64,000 bases of DNA from Zerene cesonia (GCF_012273895.1 NC_052114.1:7917927-7981926), one strand, 5' to 3'. Shown: positions 35,501 to 48,700, numbered from the stretch's first letter. The notes: generated by a model from the sequence alone, not told the origin. Program-made: numbers and translations.

Positions 35501-38500
35501 TCAACAAGCCAACTTTTTGTCAAAGCAAAGGCCTGATATACACGCAAAGGGGAACTAAAACAGCCTCTAAGCCATACCGATAGAGATTATTTTGATTTGA
35601 TTTGTGAAATCTTTTACAGAAGTAGAGGATGGCCGAATGGGCCGACAAATGGCTCGAGCTGTACTCTGGAACAGTGAGTTTTGTCCGCTAGGTGTCGCTA
35701 CTGTCGCTTGTGCACGCGTTTTCATTTTGTTCAACCTAATCCATCTAATAGCTATACCTTCATGATTGTACCTGTATATACTGTGTTGCGTTTCGTTTCT
35801 ATCGGACTTCCACTTGCGATGCTGTTTTATATTTCTTTTTCGGATTTTTTTTTAGATATTTTCTTGTTTTCTTTTGTACTTTAGATTTCAGTTGTCCTTT
35901 CTTCCTTCCAGTAACAAAAATTATAGTAAAATAGCAAGACAACCTATTTAATTGCAATTAAATACTTTGAACTGTTTTGAATTATTCTTAGCTTCTACAA
36001 GTTGGTACCTAAAATAGTGTTGTTTTTTTTATATATATATTATATTTGAAATTCAATATGATTCTTGATGCCAATTTCATAACAGCTGTTACTTTAATCT
36101 CTTAGCGTCTTAAATTCTCTATTAGACTAGACGCTAGAGAGGAAACTTTTTGAATTAATATTAGTTCAAAACAATCTAAATTAAGTTCACTCAGCATCGC
36201 TTATGGAAGTTAAACATTCTTTCTTTCTCGACATGATTACCATACTAAAACACGACTAATCAACATGGTATCTTTCATTCCATCCATTTTTCCCTTATTA
36301 TTTGCTTATCAACGCATTCAATGTGGTAGAATAGTTGTCTCGTTTAATAATTATAGCGTCTCTTACTAATAATCCTCATATTTTTGATGTAATGATAAAA
36401 ATATGATTGAATAGATATAATTTTCAGTTAATTTCTCTATCTTATTTGTCAACCGCCTTAAAAAAGGAGAAGGTTATCACAACCGTATTGTTTTTTTTTG
36501 TGTTCGATTCCTCCATATCTTTTAACTGGGTGAACCAATTTTTATGTTTGTTGTTTTTTTATTTAAAAGCTGGTGCCTGCCATGTGGCGCCATTTAAATT
36601 GGGTTAGAAATACAAAATTATAAAATACAATTCATACAATTTTTTTATTTTGTAGTGAAATTGTTAAACTTAGATCTTGTAACATTCATCCAGATCTCAG
36701 ATTTGAAAAGTAAATGTGTGTCATTTACTCAGCACTGAATTACAATGATATGATTACAAAGCTCATTTAATTTTACTTGGAATAAAAAACTTTCTTAAAA
36801 ATACCATCTGCTTTGTTTGAAATAGTGTGGAGCAATCATAAATATACAACAATCAAAATGTCTTATAGTTTTAAAAATCTGAATAAATAAAGTTGAACAA
36901 CTTTAAAAAATAAAAATACATATTGCTAAATATTTAACCAAAATGGAAACTCTTATTATACGAAAAGTAACTATAAAGTTTATAATAAAAGAATGTAAAA
37001 TAGCTAACGTTAAAACAAGTTTTATCTTTCAGTTAATTATTTAAAATCAAATTTTTTAGTTTAATAGCATTGAAATGCTTTATAAATGAGAAATTTTGAA
37101 AGAATAGAAAAAATTTGAAATCTATAAAAAAATTCGATGTGTTCATAAATTCTGGTATATATACCGCCCAATTGTTAGCCTATCTATCTTCCTTCATAAC
37201 ATAACAAAACATTCACCGCACAAAAAAACGTCTAGAAACGTCGCAATACGCGTCGAACGTGAGCGCATCGTCAGGCGCGTACTACGCGATGCCGACGTCG
37301 GGCGTGGTGGGCGTGGTCGCGGAGCGGCCGCCGCCGCTGCTGTACGCGCACCACGCGCACACGCCGCACACGCCTCACACGCCGCACACGCCGCACACGC
37401 CGCACCACACCAACCTGATGTACGCGCCGGCGCCGCAGCCCCAGCTCTACTTGGATATGCTGAAGAACAGAGAGGGACAGCAGCACAATGAGCAGAAGAA
37501 GGAGTCGCAGGTCGGTCAATGTGTGGTAATATTGGGTGGTAACTACCTGCGCAAGATTCTGGTGGATGAGATGATTGATATTTGGTGTAGTATAGCGCTA
37601 ATAGTTTATAGGTTTGTTTTGTCGCGAGTGCGTCGTTTGGAGTGAAGCACGAACATTCACTGAGAATTTGTAATATTGAAGTATTATTTTGCACTAACGC
37701 ACTGAATTGAAACTTTATATATTTCACAAAATGTAAGTGAAACGTTAACTTTCTTTTGGCTCCGTAGGTAAATTGAATTTTTTCAAAAGTCGTTTTTCGT
37801 CGTTTTATTTCTGAATGCGTACTATACAAAATCAAAAGACGAAGTAAGCTACTTCGTACATTCAGCTGTACGTCGCCCCCCCCCCCCCCAATCCACTAAA
37901 AGCAATATTAACTGTATACTCACAGCTATTAGTGCTACGTGCACTATACAGTTATCATAATTCCGTGCTCCGCTAACCTTAATACTACCTACTATATATA
38001 GTTTTGGACCTTATCCTGATAGTCATAAGTGTTACATTAAATTTTCCTTCCAGGCACCACAAGTACTGATTGGTTTGAGCGAGGCTCACCATCCAGCGGT
38101 GAGCAGTGGCGTGGTGTACGCTCAGCCGCCGGCCTCGAGACACATCTCCATACATCCACCACAGCATAATAACATACAGGTATTAATTTATATTTGTTTT
38201 ACAATGATTTTATTGACGTACTCGGTACTTTAAAGAACTACACTCATTATAGACCTACGGGTCGCGCTAAAAGGCCGTCAAAATGTCCCAGTGGCGTTGT
38301 ATACGTATGTATTCAATATTTATTCAAATTTACACCTTACCTGGTGGTAATAAAGCCCAAAGTCTTGTACGCTCATATCGGAGAGTGCGGACGCGCCAAG
38401 TCTATTTATTGTACACGCACTTTACGAACACAAAGCGACAATTTTGGTTTAGAAATTGAAATGTAATTATTTATCAAAATGTGTAAAAACGTAATCTTTT

Positions 38501-39118
38501 CATCAAATTTTATTACAATCGATTGCATAGGCCTTAAGACAAGACAGTAGACAGAGTTACTTTCGCATTTATAATATTAGTAGGGATGGTTTTAAATACT
38601 TTACTTAGATATGAATAGTTTCATGGTTGAATTTGTATTTGCTTATCCATATGTCAGTATATCGCACCTCCTATATTGATAATTGGATAAGGTTGCGGTT
38701 GTTAAAAAGATGAAGCTGTATCCAATAACCAAAGAATTATTATTACCATTACTTTAATATTCAAGCTTCATATCAAAAATGTTGTTTAAATCGAGGCATT
38801 TCTGTACCAGTTTTTGAATAAACTATCTGCTAGTTATAGATAATCGTAGACACGATATAGTTGTTTAATATACAGAGTTTCTTGCCGGCTCGTCTCTGTA
38901 GAAACTGCTTTCCGAACCGGTGGTCAATGTTTAAACTGTGTAAAATGACGATTCAAAAGTGCTTTTAAAGGAAGTATAATTTATTATTGTTATATTAAAT
39001 TATATATTTCCACTTGCAGACAGCGAAACCGGGTAGTATAACGCAAGGTTACCCAGTGCAACAGTCGAACCCCAATGTGCAGAACCCCAACATATACCCC
39101 AACAGACACCGTTATTAG
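32506..39118 (+). CDS. Gps2: G protein pathway suppressor 2 (GPS2), 9 exons
   Basis: Exons: 32506-32614, 33054-33131, 33719-33857, 34246-34387, 35156-35285, 35620-35673, 37236-37510, 38054-38179, 39020-39118; 1152 nt, 383 residues, all GT-AG and in phase. GPS2 is a nuclear subunit of the NCoR/SMRT-HDAC3-TBL1 corepressor complex and also restrains JNK and ubiquitin signalling in mammals. The N-terminus MPAV matches human MPAL. Residues about 20-110 are a charged helical coiled coil containing TLEETKEQIEQLEQKLKQLE and FMQLKRVLNEDE, the family's most conserved block. The rest is Pro/Gln/His-rich and probably disordered, with five HTP repeats at residues 259-273, and ends NPNIYPNRHRY, like the human QNPRFYHK end. 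It is longer than the human protein (327). The donor after 37510 is GTCGGT, weaker than the rest; read-through would give a short isoform. Confidence 0.93.
37060..37125 (+). repeat. Solo arm of the tRNA-like/inverted-repeat element in a GPS2 intron
   Basis: tttataaatgagaaattttg aligned with …aaagaatagaaaaaattt matches the left arm at 17296-17325, including its outer flank, but without a tRNA-like core. A further related flank lies at 36565-36605 (aaagctggtgcctgccatgt), matching 17530-17570. Confidence 0.6.
37358..37402 (+). repeat. In-frame 9-base tandem repeat coding (His-Thr-Pro)x5
   Basis: Five 9-base units of CACACGCCG type (one has CCT) encode HTP at GPS2 residues 259-273. The repeat is in frame, so length changes would not disrupt the protein. 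Confidence 0.9.
37876..37889 (+). repeat. Poly-C run (14 C)
   Basis: Fourteen consecutive C in a GPS2 intron. Long C runs are rare in this AT-rich window; the other one borders the gap at 23.6-24.6 kb. Confidence 0.95.
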
Positions 39119-39270
39119 CTAGTAATTCTGAAGCAACACGCAAATAAACAAATACCATAGAACTATTCGAAGAAAAACTAAAAAATAGTTCACATAATAT
39201 CTTAGTATTGGAGTAAATGGTATATATAACCAGTGTTTGTTTGTGCAGTGTTGTGAGAATATGACGATGA

Positions 39271-39276
39271 AATAAA
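39271..39276 (+). terminator. Poly(A) signal AATAAA of GPS2
   Basis: AATAAA 153 bases after the GPS2 stop codon, followed by a T/G-rich stretch (tattgtttgt … tgttttcgtttcg). This is the best candidate 3' end. Confidence 0.6.
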
Positions 39277-39794
39277 CTATATTGTTTGTATAAGGAAAAT
39301 GTTTTCGTTTCGAATTGTGTTGTTTTTGATCTATTCGTATCAGCATCGAACAAAATTACAGGTGCTATATATTTTTCAATTTTGTCGTGTAAATATGTAT
39401 GCAGATTTCGAAATCCAGAATATTTTTTATTGTAAGTTATCTCTAGGCTATGTTATTTAAATCTTTTGTAATATAATTCCTTGACCCTGTTATTATTCTT
39501 AATCTCATACTTTAATGAAATACAAATGTATTGTAGGATATGTGTAAGCTTTTGTGAGCTCGCGGTGGCAGAAATATATTGTTTTATAGAAATTGAATTT
39601 TTTTTTACCTTCAAATACTGGGTGAGACGATAAAAACGCAAGAAATGAAAACCTCGCCAATATTTCTTTATATACCGCCAATATAGTGAATATAAACCAT
39701 AAAAAATAAAAATTGAACTAAAAAGTGAAAAATAAAAATAGTTTAAAAAAACTAAAAAACACGCTTTTCAAGCACATCAAACTAAAAACTATAA

Positions 39795-39910
39795 AATAAT
39801 TTTTAATATAAGCTGAAAACAATAATGAACGAAAAATACTAATATTGTTGTGAATAATTTTTTATATAAACTGAAAATAATAATGAATGAAAAATACTAG
39901 TATTGTTGTG
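39795..39910 (+). repeat. 58-base tandem duplication
   Basis: Units 39795-39852 and 39853-39910 differ at only a few bases (both run from aataatttt… to …tattgttgtg). They are AT-rich, with no coding meaning seen, just upstream of the palindrome bordering the third gap. Confidence 0.85.
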
Positions 39911-39945
39911 AAAAAAGCGTGGGGCGCTTTGTGCCATATTTTTCG

Positions 39946-40093
39946 TGTATTGAGCAATGGGATGATGGGATAAACTTATCAAGTTATTGAACTGTCCCCG
40001 ATTCTCATTTCTCACTAAACATGCAGATTTCATTCAAATTTCGTACACTTATCAAGAACCATCATTCATCCCATCATCCCATTGCTCAATACA
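39946..40093. repeat. Perfect 25-base inverted repeat abutting the third gap
   Basis: 39946-39970 (tgtattgagcaatgggatga…) is the exact reverse complement of 40069-40093, with 98 bases between; the right arm ends at the first N. This may be the end structure of a transposable element, or a fold-back that stopped the assembly. Confidence 0.85.
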
Positions 40094-41093
40094 NNNNNNN
40101 NNNNNNNNNNNNNNNNNNNNNNNNNNNNNNNNNNNNNNNNNNNNNNNNNNNNNNNNNNNNNNNNNNNNNNNNNNNNNNNNNNNNNNNNNNNNNNNNNNNN
40201 NNNNNNNNNNNNNNNNNNNNNNNNNNNNNNNNNNNNNNNNNNNNNNNNNNNNNNNNNNNNNNNNNNNNNNNNNNNNNNNNNNNNNNNNNNNNNNNNNNNN
40301 NNNNNNNNNNNNNNNNNNNNNNNNNNNNNNNNNNNNNNNNNNNNNNNNNNNNNNNNNNNNNNNNNNNNNNNNNNNNNNNNNNNNNNNNNNNNNNNNNNNN
40401 NNNNNNNNNNNNNNNNNNNNNNNNNNNNNNNNNNNNNNNNNNNNNNNNNNNNNNNNNNNNNNNNNNNNNNNNNNNNNNNNNNNNNNNNNNNNNNNNNNNN
40501 NNNNNNNNNNNNNNNNNNNNNNNNNNNNNNNNNNNNNNNNNNNNNNNNNNNNNNNNNNNNNNNNNNNNNNNNNNNNNNNNNNNNNNNNNNNNNNNNNNNN
40601 NNNNNNNNNNNNNNNNNNNNNNNNNNNNNNNNNNNNNNNNNNNNNNNNNNNNNNNNNNNNNNNNNNNNNNNNNNNNNNNNNNNNNNNNNNNNNNNNNNNN
40701 NNNNNNNNNNNNNNNNNNNNNNNNNNNNNNNNNNNNNNNNNNNNNNNNNNNNNNNNNNNNNNNNNNNNNNNNNNNNNNNNNNNNNNNNNNNNNNNNNNNN
40801 NNNNNNNNNNNNNNNNNNNNNNNNNNNNNNNNNNNNNNNNNNNNNNNNNNNNNNNNNNNNNNNNNNNNNNNNNNNNNNNNNNNNNNNNNNNNNNNNNNNN
40901 NNNNNNNNNNNNNNNNNNNNNNNNNNNNNNNNNNNNNNNNNNNNNNNNNNNNNNNNNNNNNNNNNNNNNNNNNNNNNNNNNNNNNNNNNNNNNNNNNNNN
41001 NNNNNNNNNNNNNNNNNNNNNNNNNNNNNNNNNNNNNNNNNNNNNNNNNNNNNNNNNNNNNNNNNNNNNNNNNNNNNNNNNNNNNNNNNNNNN
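40094..41093. other. Assembly gap (1000 N)
   Basis: Exactly 1000 N between GPS2 and the gene-poor region. It starts directly after the right arm of a perfect inverted repeat. Confidence 0.98.
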
Positions 41094-41964
41094 ATATACC
41101 ATATCCATATCATAACTTAAAAATGTAGGCAATTTCCATACAAATTAAGTGTAGTATAAAAATTGGGTACAGAATAGAAACATTACTTTACCTTTTTTCA
41201 TTTACATTTTTTATGTTTTTCATAATAAAGAATCATTTACCTTTTTATATTTCTCATTTATATTTTTATATGCCTTGATAAACAAGGCCTGAAAGTAAAA
41301 AAGAATCTGAAGTCCTCTATGCGGACTTCTATTGACAGTTTGCAAACCCTAGACACATGTCATGTTTCGTTTTGACAACATCTAGAATGTTAAGACAGCC
41401 TACCAAATTAATAAATTTAATTGTGGTCCGTCCCGCTTTCGTCAGCGCTACATTCATAGCACTCCGGGATCACATACAATGTACCTATTTAATCGTAAAA
41501 GAACTTACGAAATCGATCCAGTAGTTCAAAAAAAGCTCTTCAGATTCATATTATCAATATAGATATGGATTTATACAAAGCTTAACTATAGCTATATTTA
41601 CAAATAATTTTCAAACATTTATATTGAGTCTCAACACTTTAATAAACGAATGAAACAAAGATCGAACTGAACTTTAATTTGCCTTTACCGCGAATCGATT
41701 TGGCCTTCAATGGTTTTTATACTGTGAGGTTTCATTAGATAATTACTTACCTATTAGGTTCACAATATTACACTGCGATCTAGTGTCTAGAAAATGGTTG
41801 AAAAATAAAGAATAAGTAAGATTTATTTTAACGTTTAAAACGTCCATCTGTATCCCTGAGATATATATAGTAGGCGAATCTTGACTAATACCAACAACAA
41901 ATGGGTAACTATCGAATATTAAATTCAAATAAAGTTTTGAATTTCCCTACAATATACAGATCAA

Positions 41965-42170
41965 TATGTAGTACTAGTTGTTGCCCGCAGCTTCGCCCGC
42001 ATTGTCTCAATACATTTTCATGGTACAAACTTTCATACCCTATTTTATCCCCTTGAGAGAAGAATTTACCAAAATCCTTTCTTAGCGGATGCGTCATAAC
42101 ATCTATCTGCATGCCAAATTTCAGCTTATCGTCCAGTGGTATGGGCTGTGCGTTGATTGATTGATTCAAT
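41965..42170 (+). repeat. SINE-like repeat, copy 1
   Basis: Starts near ttgcccgcagcttcgcccgc and contains accaaaatcctttcttagcg and tatgggctgtgcgttgattg. A second copy in the same orientation lies at 43995-44215 and shares these blocks with scattered differences. Confidence 0.65.
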
Positions 42171-43994
42171 CTATGTAAGATTTCCCCAATAAAAAAAAAA
42201 AAAATCAGTCAGTCACATTTGAGTTATATATATTCAGATTTTATTTACTTTATTTTATATTTGTAGCACTTTTAATTTGGTGTGATACATAAAATAGTTA
42301 AATAAATAAACGCTTAGCCGGAATGTCAATATTAGTATTGCCGAATTTTATTTTTCGTGAATTGATTGTCATTTCAAAATCGTCATCTACGTGATTACAA
42401 TAATCCGTTAAAAATAAGTAGTTCAATGAATGATAATATTTTAATAAGAGATAGTTAATACCTTCCTAAAAATATAGTATCTTATGACGAGGCTAATTAT
42501 TAACAATGGACATTGTTTACCGCAAGAGCTGATAAGAGTATTATTCCTTTATTCACTTTAAATATTGCAGCCATAACCTACCACACCTGTAGAATAACAG
42601 GGGTAGGTCAGGGTAGGATGCGCGGAGGGGGTATGACCTAGAAGTGGGTCACTGCAGGGATCGATCAGTACTGCATCTTATTCACGATAGCCTATGAATC
42701 TGGAATGATCGGTAAGTAAATGTTTATATTAAGTTTTAATTTCCGCTTGTGTCTTGTAATGTTTTTTTAGCGTCATCTTTTATATTTCTATTGGCGATTA
42801 GCAATGTTCTTTGATGTAATGTGGAAAAGGCGCGAAAACTTCGTGGTGCTAATATTTTTTAGTTTCTTTTCGTTTGAGATGGTATGGTTACTATTTCTTT
42901 AAGCTATATGTATCTTACTTAATATACTTGTTTAGAACATATTTTTCTACGTACAAGATACCTCGTTTTTTGTGAGTAGATATGAATTAATCGATACCTG
43001 TATGTATGTTGATGTTAAAGATGAAACGCTAAACTTCTCATTGCCTTAACACGATTTGAATACATTTCTGTTTTTTCTTACTGTTAAAAAATTAATTAAT
43101 AGCATATAAAAAAAAGTAAGTTGTCCTAAAATTCAGTGATATAATAAAAGTGTATTATAAAATGATTATGTTTCGGTAAAATAACGGTTTTAAAGAAATC
43201 CAATAATTGTGTTTATTAGGGTTGATGTAAATTAGCTGCGATTATCAATTTTATCTGGACGTAAGCACTATTTATTATTTGCCCGTTAAGCTTTATTAGG
43301 TACAGCTTCACAATGTATTGATAGAGCTGCACTAAATCACACTTAAGCCTTTATACATAAAAACTACGCATAAATACGTTATTATCTATGTGTATTGATT
43401 AAGTAAATATATTTTTATGTAGCGGCCAACTGATGTAGTTGGGACATATCAAGGTATGCCTATGTCGAGACAAATTTGCAATTTCTTTATAATTTTATAT
43501 TATGGCTGGCACAATTCCAATAGATCCCGTCATACGACCCGTAGTTTAATTCTTTCCGTGATAGATTGATATAATACTAAATCTAATGATTTGTTTAATT
43601 TCCTTTGAGAGAATTGATTTATGCATGTAGGGTGAAATAAATCTTATCTTAAGTAAATTTTATGTATATTTATGTAGACTAAAACTTCTTCCATGAAAAC
43701 AAAATGTTTTTTATCCGTAGGAACTTTATATCTAATTATGTAAGTATACTAATATTATTAAAATTATAGGGGTAGAACATCAATATAATCTAATTAAGCT
43801 TATGTTATATATAGTAGTTTAATTGGGTACTACTATTTATTTTGTATGTTATGTATTACTGATAAAGGTCTCATTAACAGTAATGAGCATGTTTTTTATA
43901 TAAGAAACTATTTACCCATATTTTGAGGAAGTTGAGAAATCACATACGTGATAACCTGGTGTTCAAAAATACGTTGTTTATTCTATTGTTTATA

Positions 43995-44215
43995 TAGATA
44001 TTACGATTTGTGCTGTCCGCAGCTCCGCACGCGTGGTCAATATAAATGTTCATGGTACAAAACTCTCACCTCCTATTTTTGTCCCTTGGGGTGGAATTTA
44101 TCAAAATCCTTTCTTAGTGGATGCCTACATAATAGTGGTAATCTGTATGGAACGTTTCAGCCCGATCGTTCCACTAGTTTGGGCTGTGCGTTGATAGATC
44201 AGCCAGTAAGTCACC
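43995..44215 (+). repeat. SINE-like repeat, copy 2
   Basis: Same family as 41965-42170: tcaaaatcctttcttagtgg and tttgggctgtgcgttgatag are shared, in the same order and orientation. Divergence suggests separate, fairly old insertions. Confidence 0.65.
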
Positions 44216-45170
44216 TTTGCGTTTTATCAATTGAGATAGTTATGTTTTTATAATTATAAACAAAACAAAACAACAAAACGTGCAATTCAACTCAAATTGA
44301 CAGATTAAAAATTAGCCTAGTGTGAACAAAAAATCGACCAAGAACCAGGAGCAGACTCGCGACACTAAGGGTTCCGTACAAATAAACTGAAGAATAACTA
44401 AAAAAACAATTGGTCATACATCCAATTTATGGCCGTGCTAACCGTTTCTCAACCTCGATTATTTGTTATTTGCTATAGCGGCAACAGAAATATATAATCT
44501 TTGAATATTTCAATTGTATAACTATCATTGTTCATGGGAAATAGACTGGTGACAGACGGACGGACAAACAGATGTACAGGGAAGTCTTATTAATAGTACG
44601 AATAGGTACCTATTATGGTAATAGTATCGTTTTATCCATTGGGTCTATTACTATTACTGTACAAAAATTACTATTTATATGACAATTATTTTTATATTTT
44701 GCTTTTTTATATAAGTTAGGTAGATACTAAATTATTAATTTTAATTTAGGACAAAACATAATATGTATAATAGCAATTACTTATTCCTTATTGATGACCT
44801 TGTTTTTAATAGGTTAGACCTTCGTGCGATATGACTTTCTACACAATAGTTGAAATAATAGTTCAAATTGAAAGCTTTTTACTTAATTTGATTCCAACCT
44901 TTATACAATAATGGCCCATCCCTCTAGTCACATTAATTTGTACGTAATTACCGACGTCCAATAAAAATTCTTACTTTCATTTAGTTTATTTAGTCAGTTA
45001 CTAACCTTCCTTCAAATTTTATACAAATATATTATAACAAGGATTAAGGTGGGTTTCTGATCAATAGCTTAATTGGAATTCTTTTATTGAAAGAAAAACA
45101 AACATTTAAACAGTAAAACCATTGATTCGAACAATAATAAATATTTATGGAAACGGAAGTCGACCTCGCT

Positions 45171-45729
45171 TTTTTTTATATGTCTTAGTGGGCAATTGAG
45201 CTGGTGGTCGCCTGATGGTAAGCGATCACCACCGTCCATGAACATTCGCAATAGTGCCTCTGTGAATGCGCCTGCCCGCTTTTATGGAGTAAGGGAAAAG
45301 GGAAGAATTAACGACTGGAAAGAAGGAATGGGTGAGAAAAGGAAACGGGTCTCCGGCTCCCCCACTCACATTACGAAACACAGTGGCATGCCACTATTTC
45401 ACGCCGGTTTTCTGTGGGGGTATGGTACTTCCCCGTAGCTTGCACTGGTACAGGAAGCACATTCACATAGAAGATCGGCGCGAAAAAGTAGCATTCTGCT
45501 GTGTTTCCTTTGGTGAATGTGAGCCTGTATCCTTTTCCTTAGCTTTCTCAGTCGTTTTATTTTTCCTCTCGTAAATCCGTTTTTCACCCCTTTCAATTTG
45601 AAGTCAGCTCTCCATTTGTAGTCGTTAGGTCGCAAACGACCTAACGCCTCTCTTAATGTTCATGAGCGGTGGTAGCGCTTACCATCAGACGATGCACCAT
45701 CTGCAATACCGACGATAACATAAAAAAAC
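45171..45729. mobile_element. Fold-back element with about 80-90-base imperfect inverted ends
   Basis: Left arm 45171-45260 (…ctgatggtaagcgatcacca…catgaacattcg) is mirrored by 45648-45729 (…cattaagag end reading catgagcggtggtagcgctt accatcaga…). The inner 390 bases carry short open frames without a recognisable domain. A perfect 10-base hairpin, cgttaggtcg/cgacctaacg, lies at 45623-45646. A solo arm occurs at 58640-58732. This looks like a non-autonomous element of a kind common in moths and butterflies. Confidence 0.65.
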
Positions 45730-48700
45730 AATGTAGTATGACGCCAAATGGTCATCTTAAAAAAGAAAAAAGGGTCAACCTTTAATGATATGTTCTGTGT
45801 CGTAGCTAAACGTCGCGACAGTGATTATCAGGGGAGTTTCTTTTTCCCTTCCGTTGTTAAAATTTTAAAATTAGTAATATAATAAATAAGTAGTATAATA
45901 AATAATATATGTAGGTGATACATGAATATTAAAATGCTTTTTTTCTGAAACAACTGATTCATGTATTGAGGTTAATGTACCTAGGATCATTAATTTTCTT
46001 CTTGCATTGGCTCAGATTCTACCATATACATTTGTTACTTAAACACACATTTTCTTTTATCTCTTCCTGCCTATAGGCGGTGGATTCGATTACCACCAGG
46101 CGATTCACATTCGTGTTCACCCTCACTCATATAAAAACACGTGTATTATATCGTAGGTACACATAAATCCATACTAATACCTAAATGAAGCTTATATGTG
46201 ATCCTTACATCACAAGTTCAGAGTTCTACATCAAAGGAAAGTAAAACGATTGTTCTGCTATATAATTGCACGGATTATCAACTTGTATGGTTTCTAGAAA
46301 TAACTTATGTAAACAGTAAATGCTATAATATAATCTTTACAACAGTGTTAAAACTATCTAGGTATCTTATTATTTTTTATCCTATTAGTAAGTCTTCCTT
46401 AGTTTGCGCAAAAATAGAAATGTGATCTAATAGAAACGATGAATTATTATCTCTATACAATGTTTACTTAATCAATAGGGATATCTATTGTACCATATTT
46501 GTTAATAATTTGTCTACCTCTTTCCATTTTTATTCCCATCTAATTCTACGTACGTAAGTACGTTCAGATTCTTATTTATTTAACGTTAATAATTTTAGAG
46601 TCTAATTTTCTTTGTCTCAATGACCGCGTCTTGTTCGCATGCGCGATGCTATCGACTCCACCCTCCCCCCCAGCAAAACCTGAATGTAGTGCTCACAGGG
46701 TAGGTTATAGATAGGTACGAGCGATGGAGTGAAACAGAAATGTCTTCTTTGTCTGCGTTCAAGCACTAATTCAATAACATACCCATACTTAGCACTCACT
46801 CACAGCCTCTTTCTTCTTTCAATTTGTTCAGAATCGACATGTAAAATTTTATTTATTTATTAGGTTACTTATTTTAGTGTGTTGTCCTTCACTGCTAATG
46901 TATCGAATAACATATTTAAATATTGGTATAGCTGAAGCTTTAAAGACAATATTTTTTAAAACGTACTTCGATCTATCATTCAATGGTAAGGAGGCAAAAT
47001 TTTTGTATCCGTAAAATTTAAGATTTATGTATTAAACTTCAAGATATATACCTTACCTTCTTTAACCTTCGTTAGGAAGTGAGATGGTTCGCTTTACAAA
47101 AAAGAAATTCTTCTATTGAAAGTTACTATTGATTAGAACTGTCATTATATTTCGTCTCCACGTAGAATACGACCACAAACACGAACTGTATAGTTATACT
47201 CGTACGTTGTTGATTTACCTAACGTAATACAATTTCCAACTATATTTATAACAGCTAATCTTCTAATTACTTCGCAACCTTATTGCTAAGTAACCGTGGA
47301 CAATATAATTTTACTGTCTCCCCTTTCCAATACGCGATTAGCATGAAAGCACCCACGCAGGTCTATTTCCATCGCTGCAGTTCAGTTTGATAAATTAAGC
47401 CCACGGTAATTTCCTCATAAATTGACCTTGTTTGTTATTGCATCAAAATGCAGTAATAATCAGACGTGCAATATGTTTATCTAACAGTCGCATAACGTCG
47501 GTATTTGTTTTATTGTTCTTGCTAAAATATCATTGAGCTGTTCACGTGCGTATTTTCAACATTTATATTTATTATCTATAACATTTGTATTTTGTATTTC
47601 TTGTATACTCGTAATATGGACCTTTTTTCTATAAATGTGTATGTGTATTGTATTAAATTTATCTAAGACACATTATATGTTACGTCTTATAATGTTATTT
47701 TACAACAAAAGCCTTTAAAATAAAAATTATATATTATATTACATTGAAGAATTGGCTTGAATTAAACAAAGAGCGTTTATGTGGAAGTTTTCGTGACCTA
47801 GAACAAACTTGAGAGGAAAATGAGAGCAGAAGTTATTGTTGTCGGAGCTATACGTAGGTACATAAATACGAGAGAATAATTTTGTAACGATTTATTTTGA
47901 ATAAAGAGAAAACAGTCCGTTGAAGCGCCTTTCAAGATACATTTTCTCTATCTATTAATTTTAACATGAAACACAGTTTGAACATATTATTATTATAAAA
48001 ATAAATCAATTTGTAAGAATCAACGAAACTTGCACAATCAAAATCATAAAATGTTATGTTATCCGTATATTAGTATGACGAGATTCCTCCAAATTCGTTA
48101 AGTCATTGTACTTGAAACAAATTAAATTCATTAGTTCGAAGAAACAGTCCTTTTACGAATCAAACAATACGTTCTATTAATTAAGTATCCCGTATCACAA
48201 AACCATCTGAAAACGCCTGAACTAAATGTATACATAACGATTTCAAGGCTGCAATATAATCGATAAATTTGTATAACGATACGCACAATAAATGTAGAGT
48301 ATCACGCTTGGTGACTTCAGCCACGCATACGATTAAATTACCTCCAATGGGGTAGTTCCCCCACTGCCAAGGTCACATCGATCGGCACAACAGTGGGGGA
48401 TTCTCAGCCATCTTCTGTGGAGATGTTTGAAAAAAAAATATATTGGGGCAATATATTGGTAAACAACGAATTTGTCAAGCTCTACAAAATCCATTTGGTT
48501 GTTCACAATTTGTTTGTTTCCACCAGTTTTCAAACACAGATTGTGTTTTGTTGATTTTGTTTTTATATACAACATTGGAACATTGCCATATCGATACATT
48601 GTTTAAACATAAATCGAACAATTTGGATTTAGTCTGTTTCTTAATATTTTCTTATCTAAACAAAACAATCTAATATTGGGGAATAAATAAACAGAACATT

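Noticed and set aside
37194..37835. 213-codon minus-strand ORF opposite GPS2
   Set aside because: It is the antisense of the GC-rich GPS2 exon (Ala/Arg-rich shadow of the HTP repeat) and has no recognisable domain.
46617..46799. 60-codon minus-strand ORF
   Set aside because: No domain; composition and layout look like a degenerate repeat.
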